From NCBI GenBank assembly GCA_945614335.1, contig CALZAP010000028.1, positions 1 to 9,582 of the forward strand: 9,582 bases of DNA, given 5' to 3'. Below the pieces are notes generated by a model. That model saw only the letters and a program-made list of their open reading frames with translations, had not been told where the DNA came from and made no database searches. The position numbers and the translations under genes are program-made. Below are positions 1 to 4,383 of the stretch, in pieces; position 1 is the first letter of the stretch; every line of letters begins with the position of its first letter. Source of the DNA: an uncultured Prevotella sp. (GTDB taxonomy: Bacteria > Bacteroidota > Bacteroidia > Bacteroidales > Bacteroidaceae).

Positions 1-5
1 AAACA

Positions 6-106
6 TGTAGGATGAATGTAGGGTTAGTGTAGGGTCAAGCACCACCCTACATTCACTAACTTATTGATTATCAGCCCAAAATCACGAAATAATGTAGGGT
101 GTAGGG
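6..106. repeat. Clustered TGTAGGG heptamers with inverted copies
   Basis: The heptamer TGTAGGG occurs at 17-23, 28-34, 93-99 and 100-106, with a near copy (TGTAGGA) at 6-12 and an inverted copy inside 44-54. Two inverted pairings are visible: 14-24 with 44-54 (11 bp, perfect), and 43-53 with 91-101 (11 bp, perfect, 37-nt loop). Position 61-63 is a stop on the minus strand, and one minus frame is open from 60 to the left edge (20 codons). A gene reading leftward out of the window could therefore start here, but there is no promoter match or clear start to support it. I see no plus-strand coding in this part. The function is unknown. Confidence 0.5.
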
Positions 107-161
107 TGTCAGCGAAGCTGGCTTATATACAAGCAGCATCATGACTTTTTCATCCAACAAG

Positions 162-249
162 CCTTACGTCTTATTCAACAAAGTTTAACGTCTTCTGCAA
201 GACTGTCATAACGATGGCAGAGGACTGTCATAACTTGACAGTGGGGCGT
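162..249. repeat. Degenerate ~22-bp tandem repeat upstream of the galactanase gene
   Basis: About four diverged units of roughly 22 bp can be laid out. The clearest matches are ACGTCTT at 166-172 and 188-194 (22 bp apart) and GACTGTCATAAC at 201-212 and 223-234 (also 22 bp apart). Small inverted repeats sit inside: GTCTT/AAGAC at 190-203 and CTGTCA/TGACAG at 225-241. The remaining columns are poorly conserved, so the unit boundaries are approximate. The block ends about 100 bp before the promoter at 353-384. It could be a decayed repeat or a set of regulator sites, and the sequence alone does not decide. Confidence 0.4.
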
Positions 250-352
250 GGGACTACTTATGCTTCAACTTTTAATAGGTTGTACGACCGTACCAACATT
301 TGTTATAATACCGTCATCAAGAAGACACCAATGCAAAAAAATCGCAAAAACA

Positions 353-384
353 TTTGGAGAAATGAGGAAAAGGTTGTACTTTTG
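353..384 (+). promoter_or_regulatory. Bacteroidota-type promoter of the GH53 gene
   Basis: TTTG at 353-356 and TACTTTTG (TAnnTTTG) at 377-384 are separated by a 20-bp spacer, matching the primary sigma factor consensus known for Bacteroides. Transcription would start near 391, giving a leader of about 15-20 nt before the ATG at 408. No Shine-Dalgarno sequence is present. The AT-rich leader is usual for the phylum. Confidence 0.75.
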
Positions 385-407
385 CAAATAACTTAAATTA
401 AACGTAT

Positions 408-1541
408 ATGAAACATCTTATTCTCACCTTTATCCTACTGGCAACGACCATCACCTCGCAAGGCCAGTCGATACTCTCAGAAGTGTTTAACCTGAACGAC
501 GGGAAAGAGAAGCTTCTCGGCGGCGACCTCTCGCTGCTGCCTTCATACGAGGCGAGGGGCACTGTATACCGCGACGCGGAAGGAAACGCTGTTGACGCTC
601 TGGACTTTATGAAACAGAACGGTTGGGACTGCATACGCGTACGCCTGTTTGTAAACCCTGCCAAGGCTCCCGGGGCAAACAAAGGAGAGGGAGTGTGTCA
701 GGACATTGAATACGTGAAGGCGTTTGCCGTGAAGCTGAAACAGAAGGGACTGAAATTTATGCTCGACTTCCACTACTCAGACACATGGGCCGACCCCGGC
801 AAGCAGTTTATCCCTTCCGACTGGAAAGACCATTCGGTGGAGGCCCTGTGTGACAGCATCTACGCCCACACCCTGACATCGCTACAGATACTGAAAGCAG
901 CTGAAGCCGAGCCGGAGCTCATACAGGTGGGCAACGAGATTACCAACGGCATGTTGTGGCCTGTAGGAAAAATAAACCATACGGAAAAGGACAACTGGGA
1001 CACCCTTTGCCGCATGATTGAAAGCGGCGCGAAGGCGTGCCGTGAGGTTTGTCCGAAAGCGAAAATCATCATACACACGGAGAAAGCAGGCGACTGGAAC
1101 ATCACACGCAGGTTCTACGACGAGCTGCGCCGCCACCGCACCGACTACGACATCATCGGCCTGAGCTACTACCCTATGTGGCACCGCAACATGGGCGTCC
1201 TGTCAGCCACTCTCGACTCACTGGAACGCTACGAGCCGTTCCGCGACGTGATGATAGTGGAGACGGCAGCATATTACTCTCACGAAAACGACCAGTGGTC
1301 GAAGCCCGACTCATATTCGGAGTTCTACCCCATCAGCGTAGACGGCCAGACAATGTTCACCAAAGAACTCGTGGCAGAACTACGCCGTCATAAGAACGTG
1401 ACAGGACTGTTCTGGTGGTTTGCGGAAGAGAACGCCTCAGGCGGCGACGTGACAAAAGGATGGCTCAACCGCGGACTGTTCGACAACAAGACCGGTCATG
1501 CCCTCCCCGCATTCTATGAATACAACAAATGGAAGGAATGA
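408..1541 (+). CDS. Secreted GH53 endo-beta-1,4-galactanase (arabinogalactan endo-1,4-beta-galactosidase)
   Basis: The 377-residue product has a hydrophobic N-terminal signal peptide (residues 1-20, no lipobox cysteine), so export to the periplasm or outside is expected. The rest is one GH53 domain of normal length. GGDLSLLP at 38-45 is the family's first strand motif, followed by RVRLF (77-81) and DFHYSDTWADPGKQ (120-133). QVGNE at 173-177 carries the presumed acid/base Glu177, and VMIVET at 281-286 the presumed nucleophile Glu285. WWFAEEN (336-342) is also typical. GH53 enzymes cut beta-1,4-galactan side chains of pectin (type I arabinogalactan). The gene has its own promoter and terminator, and no SusC/SusD pair or other glycosidase is in view, so it appears monocistronic. 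The family call is firm. Substrate is inferred from family. Confidence 0.93.
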   Translation: MKHLILTFILLATTITSQGQSILSEVFNLNDGKEKLLGGDLSLLPSYEARGTVYRDAEGNAVDALDFMKQNGWDCIRVRLFVNPAKAPGANKGEGVCQDIEYVKAFAVKLKQKGLKFMLDFHYSDTWADPGKQFIPSDWKDHSVEALCDSIYAHTLTSLQILKAAEAEPELIQVGNEITNGMLWPVGKINHTEKDNWDTLCRMIESGAKACREVCPKAKIIIHTEKAGDWNITRRFYDELRRHRTDYDIIGLSYYPMWHRNMGVLSATLDSLERYEPFRDVMIVETAAYYSHENDQWSKPDSYSEFYPISVDGQTMFTKELVAELRRHKNVTGLFWWFAEENASGGDVTKGWLNRGLFDNKTGHALPAFYEYNKWKE

Positions 1542-1550
1542 AGTCAACTA

Positions 1551-1609
1551 CCGACAAAAAAAGCATCAGGGCTTCCTCGAAATGAGAAAGCCCTGATGCT
1601 TTTTGTCGG
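1551..1609. terminator. Bidirectional intrinsic terminator between galactanase and tRNA-Pro
   Basis: A perfect 17-bp stem pairs 1558-1574 with 1588-1604 around a 13-nt loop. On the plus strand the stem ends in five T (1600-1604), serving the GH53 gene whose stop is at 1539-1541. On the minus strand the A-run 1556-1562 gives seven T, serving the tRNA. Outer bases 1551-1555 (CCGAC) and 1605-1609 (GTCGG) can also pair, with a 2-nt bulge between. That outer pairing would involve the last bases of the tRNA acceptor stem. Confidence 0.9.
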
Positions 1610-1679
1610 GATGACAAGACTCGAACTTGCGACCTCACGCCCCCCAGACGCGTGCGCTAACCAACTGCGCTACATCCCG
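1606..1679 (-). tRNA. tRNA-Pro, anticodon GGG
   Basis: The minus strand folds into a complete cloverleaf of 74 nt. The acceptor arms are CGGGATG (1673-1679) and CATCCCG (1607-1613), with A73 at 1606. The D stem is GCGC/GCGC around a 9-nt loop. The anticodon stem CGCGT/GCGTG (two G-U pairs) encloses loop CTGGGGG, giving anticodon GGG, which reads CCC, followed by G37. The T arm is GCAAG-TTCGAGT-CTTGT. The C1-G72 pair, A73 and G36-G37 are typical of bacterial tRNA-Pro. The 3' CCA is not encoded (CAA follows) and must be added. The minus-strand terminator stem begins one base after the discriminator, so the 3' trailer is very short. Confidence 0.96.
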
Positions 1680-1712
1680 AACAATTTGCACCACCTTTCG
1701 GTTTTGCGGGTG

Positions 1713-1743
1713 CAAAGGTAGACATATTTTGCGATATATGCAA
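1713..1743 (-). promoter_or_regulatory. Promoter of tRNA-Pro
   Basis: On the minus strand, TTG (complement of 1741-1743) and TACCTTTG (complement of 1713-1720) lie 20 bp apart and match the Bacteroidota consensus. The start would fall near 1705, giving a 5' leader of about 25 nt before the tRNA at 1679. Confidence 0.75.
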
Positions 1744-1792
1744 GTTTTTGAGAATATTTTTTTCTTTTTATGCCTAATTTGCACTATATTTC

Positions 1793-1823
1793 TTGGAAAT
1801 ACGGAATAAAATAGTTACTTTTG
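1793..1823 (+). promoter_or_regulatory. Promoter of the aroA-to-tsaE operon
   Basis: TTG at 1793-1795 and TACTTTTG at 1816-1823 are separated by 20 bp and match the Bacteroidota promoter consensus. The -7 box equals that of the GH53 promoter. Transcription would begin near 1830. This is the only promoter match I found ahead of the six-gene run, and it points away from the tRNA promoter. The remainder of 1680-1868 is AT-rich spacer without a gene. Confidence 0.75.
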
Positions 1824-1868
1824 CAGTTCGAAATAGAGTATCACATTATTTATATGCAAAACTTTTCT

Positions 1869-3140
1869 ATGCAATACATCATTACCGCACCGGCAGCACT
1901 GGACTGCACCGTGAAACTGCCGGCATCAAAAAGCATCAGCAACAGGGCTCTGGTCATAAGCGCACTGGCAGGAGGAGGAACAATGCCCGACAACCTGTCT
2001 GACTGCGACGACACAGAGGTGATTGTAAAGGCTCTCAGAGACAACCCTGAGACCATCGACATAAAGGCGGCCGGAACCGCCATGAGATTCATGACGGCTT
2101 ACTTAGCCACCACGGAAGGCGAACACATCATCACCGGCACCGAAAGAATGAAAAACAGGCCCATCGCCGTGCTCGTGGACGCACTGCGATACATCGGAGC
2201 CGACATAAGCTATGTGGAAAAAGAAGGATTCCCGCCACTTAAGATAAAAGGAAAGAAACTCAGGGGAGGCGAACTGCACATTAAGGGTAACGTGAGCTCG
2301 CAGTATATCTCTGCCCTGATGATGATAGCCCCTACACTAAAAGGCGGACTTGAGCTACATCTCGAAGGGGAAATAATATCAAGACCATACATCGACCTCA
2401 CGCTTTGGACGATGAAAGAGTTTGGAGCCGACGCTGAATGGACTTCTTACGACGTGATAACCATAAAGCCAAAGCCATACACGCAAAGAAGCTATTACAT
2501 AGAAAACGACTGGAGCGCAGCGTCGTACTGGTATGAGATGATGGCACTCAACGCAAGGACCGAAGACAGCATAAGACTCACGGGACTGTTTGACGGAAGC
2601 AAGCAAGGCGACTCCATCACAAGATACCTGTTCAGCCTGCTTGGCGTGAAGACTACATTTGAAAAGTCGGAAGACGGAAAACCGGGAAGCGTGTGCCTGA
2701 GATATTCAGGACACAGCGTGGCACGTCTGGACTACGACTTCATGAACTGCCCCGACCTGGCACAAACCCTCGTGGTGGCATGCGTGGCAAAGAGAATCCC
2801 ATTCCACTTCACCGGACTGCAGACCCTGAAGATAAAGGAGACCGACCGCATAGAGGCGTTGAAGACCGAACTGAAGAAGATGGGATATGTGATAGAAGAC
2901 CGCGACGACTCAGAGCTGATATGGGACGGAACGAAACAACACTCAAACGAAAGCAGTCAGCTCGACGTTGCAATAGACACATACGAAGACCACCGTATGG
3001 CCTTAGCCTTTGCGCCCATGGCTTTCGTTAGAAACTACATGAGAATAAACAACCCGCAGGTGGTGACCAAGTCATACCCTCACTTTTGGGAGCACCTTGA
3101 CGAAGTAGGGTTCGAAATAAGCGAGGAGCGTGAAGCATGA
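1869..3140 (+). CDS. aroA: 3-phosphoshikimate 1-carboxyvinyltransferase (EPSP synthase)
   Basis: This enzyme joins shikimate-3-phosphate and PEP in the shikimate pathway to chorismate and aromatic amino acids; it is cytosolic. From the ATG at 1869 the product is 423 residues. LPASKSISNR (17-26) supplies Lys21, Ser22 and Arg26. GTAMR is at 69-73, RMKNRP at 93-98 and SSQY at 143-146. CPDLAQT holds Asp296, KETDR holds Glu324 and Arg327, YEDHRMA holds Arg376, and VTKSYP holds Lys401. All are family active-site positions. I chose 1869 because MQYIITAP matches the usual N-terminus. An in-frame ATG at 1854 is possible, while the TTG at 1821 lies inside the promoter. Phe74 follows GTAMR where the E. 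coli enzyme has Pro101, a residue linked to glyphosate sensitivity. It is first in its operon and overlaps the next gene by 4 bp. Confidence 0.95.
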   Translation: MQYIITAPAALDCTVKLPASKSISNRALVISALAGGGTMPDNLSDCDDTEVIVKALRDNPETIDIKAAGTAMRFMTAYLATTEGEHIITGTERMKNRPIAVLVDALRYIGADISYVEKEGFPPLKIKGKKLRGGELHIKGNVSSQYISALMMIAPTLKGGLELHLEGEIISRPYIDLTLWTMKEFGADAEWTSYDVITIKPKPYTQRSYYIENDWSAASYWYEMMALNARTEDSIRLTGLFDGSKQGDSITRYLFSLLGVKTTFEKSEDGKPGSVCLRYSGHSVARLDYDFMNCPDLAQTLVVACVAKRIPFHFTGLQTLKIKETDRIEALKTELKKMGYVIEDRDDSELIWDGTKQHSNESSQLDVAIDTYEDHRMALAFAPMAFVRNYMRINNPQVVTKSYPHFWEHLDEVGFEISEEREA

Positions 3141-3529
3141 ATGTGATTGTCGTACTTCTCATAGTGCTGGCGGTGGGTGCCATTATCATAGGCGGCCTCC
3201 ACTTCTTCTTCTCGTCGGGCGAAGAGGAACCTGTGGTGACCAAGCCCACATGCGACACCTGCAACGGCAACGACAACCGCTGTGAGCAAGAGTGCATGAT
3301 GGAGGCGGCGACAAAGCAAGTGGAATATTTCGACGACGAAGACCTTGACCGCTTTGCCGGCAAGCCGTCAGACTCTTACTCCGAAGAGGAAGTGGAGGAG
3401 TTTCGCGAAGTGCTCTACACCATGCGACACGAGGAGGCAAAGGCATGGAACAGAAGCCTGATACTCAGACAAGTGAACGTGCCGGACCAGCTGAAAGACG
3501 AATTGGTGATGATGATGGAGGAGATATGA
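3137..3529 (+). CDS. Small single-pass membrane protein with a four-cysteine cluster, function unknown
   Basis: The product is 130 residues. Residues 2-25 form one hydrophobic membrane segment with only one residue before it, so the body is anchored by its N-terminus. Next comes a short acidic stretch, then four cysteines at 39, 42, 49 and 53 (C-x2-C-x6-C-x3-C), spacing that could hold a metal or Fe-S cluster. The C-terminal two thirds (about 60-130) is soluble, acidic and probably helical, with EEEVEEFREVLYTMR at about 83-97. The ATG overlaps the aroA stop as ATGA, so the two are translationally coupled, and the metal permease follows 32 bp later. I do not recognise a characterised family. 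A role in metal handling is a guess from the cysteines and the neighbour. Cytoplasmic or periplasmic orientation cannot be settled. Confidence 0.85.
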   Translation: MNVIVVLLIVLAVGAIIIGGLHFFFSSGEEEPVVTKPTCDTCNGNDNRCEQECMMEAATKQVEYFDDEDLDRFAGKPSDSYSEEEVEEFREVLYTMRHEEAKAWNRSLILRQVNVPDQLKDELVMMMEEI

Positions 3530-3561
3530 AGCCCAAAGGTTAGACAAGATTGAGTAAAGAC

Positions 3562-4383
3562 ATGTTTGAGATACTGAAATACACGTTTTTCCAGAATGCA
3601 CTGTTGGGAAGTGTGCTGGCGAGTATGGTGTGCGGCTTTGTAGGCACATACATTGTAAGCCGGCGGTTGGTGTTCATCAGCGGCGGCATCACCCATGCCT
3701 CATTTGGAGGTGTGGGGCTCGGTGTGTTTCTCGGCATCAACCCCATACTCTCCGCCATGGCATTTGCCATTGCAAGTGCATGCGGGGTGCAGTGGATGTC
3801 GGAAAAGAGGAAGGTGAGGGAAGACAGTGCCATTGCCTTGTTCTGGACACTCGGTATGAGCGTGGGCATAATATGCAGTTTCCTTACACCGGGATTCATG
3901 CCCGACCTGCCGTCGTTTCTCTTCGGCAACATTCTCACCATCGACAGTGTAGACCTCTCCCTGCTTGCCGTGCTCGCCACATTAGTGGTCACAGGATTCC
4001 TGCTGTTTGAGAACACGATAGTGAGCATAGCCTTCGATCCCGTGTTTTCAAAGACTCAGAACCTGCCCGTGAAGGCGGTGGAATATGCCATGATGATAAT
4101 CATAGCCATGACTATAGTAGCCACACTAAGGCTTGTGGGCATCGTCCTGGCCATCAGCCTTCTCACCATACCACAGATGACGGCCAACATCTTCGTGTCG
4201 CAGTTCCGTAAGATGGAATGGCTCAGCGTGGCGTTTGCAATATGCTATTGCCTCATGGGCCTTGGACTGTCTTATTTTCTCAATGTCCCGTCGGGAGCGT
4301 CCATCATATTCGTGTCGATAGTGGTATACATGACACTTAGAATCCTGAAATCAACATTCGCCAATGAGAAGACAGCAAGTTAG
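3562..4383 (+). CDS. ABC-3 family metal (zinc/manganese-type) transporter permease
   Basis: The product has 273 residues and about eight hydrophobic segments, the size and layout of ZnuB/TroC/MntB permeases that import Zn, Mn or Fe with an ATPase and a binding protein. SGGITHASFGGVGLG (40-54) after the second segment and LRLVGIVLAISLLTIPQMTA towards the C-terminus are the conserved family blocks, the latter being the region expected to contact the ATPase. The ATG at 3562 is preferred. A TTG at 3550 adds four residues and has no better ribosome site. Neither an ATPase nor a substrate-binding protein is in the window, so partners must be encoded elsewhere. Which metal it carries cannot be read from the sequence. 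The 3' end overlaps the next gene by 20 bp. Confidence 0.9.
   Translation: MFEILKYTFFQNALLGSVLASMVCGFVGTYIVSRRLVFISGGITHASFGGVGLGVFLGINPILSAMAFAIASACGVQWMSEKRKVREDSAIALFWTLGMSVGIICSFLTPGFMPDLPSFLFGNILTIDSVDLSLLAVLATLVVTGFLLFENTIVSIAFDPVFSKTQNLPVKAVEYAMMIIIAMTIVATLRLVGIVLAISLLTIPQMTANIFVSQFRKMEWLSVAFAICYCLMGLGLSYFLNVPSGASIIFVSIVVYMTLRILKSTFANEKTAS

Noticed and set aside
304..309. E. coli-like TATAAT -10 box
   Set aside because: The Bacteroidota primary sigma factor uses TAnnTTTG, and a full match sits closer to the gene at 353-384.
214..396. 60-codon open frame on the plus strand before the galactanase gene
   Set aside because: It starts inside the degenerate repeats, runs through the GH53 promoter and has no recognisable protein features.
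1627..1809. Plus-strand frame of 60 codons across the tRNA region
   Set aside because: It is antisense to the tRNA and its promoter, and its translation has no protein-like character.
1821..1868. TTG or upstream ATG (1854) start for aroA
   Set aside because: The TTG at 1821 lies within the -7 promoter element and ahead of the likely transcription start. The ATG at 1854 is possible, but the ATG at 1869 gives the normal EPSP synthase N-terminus.
3550..3561. TTG start adding four residues to the metal permease
   Set aside because: It has no ribosome-binding support, and the ATG at 3562 gives the usual beginning of the family.
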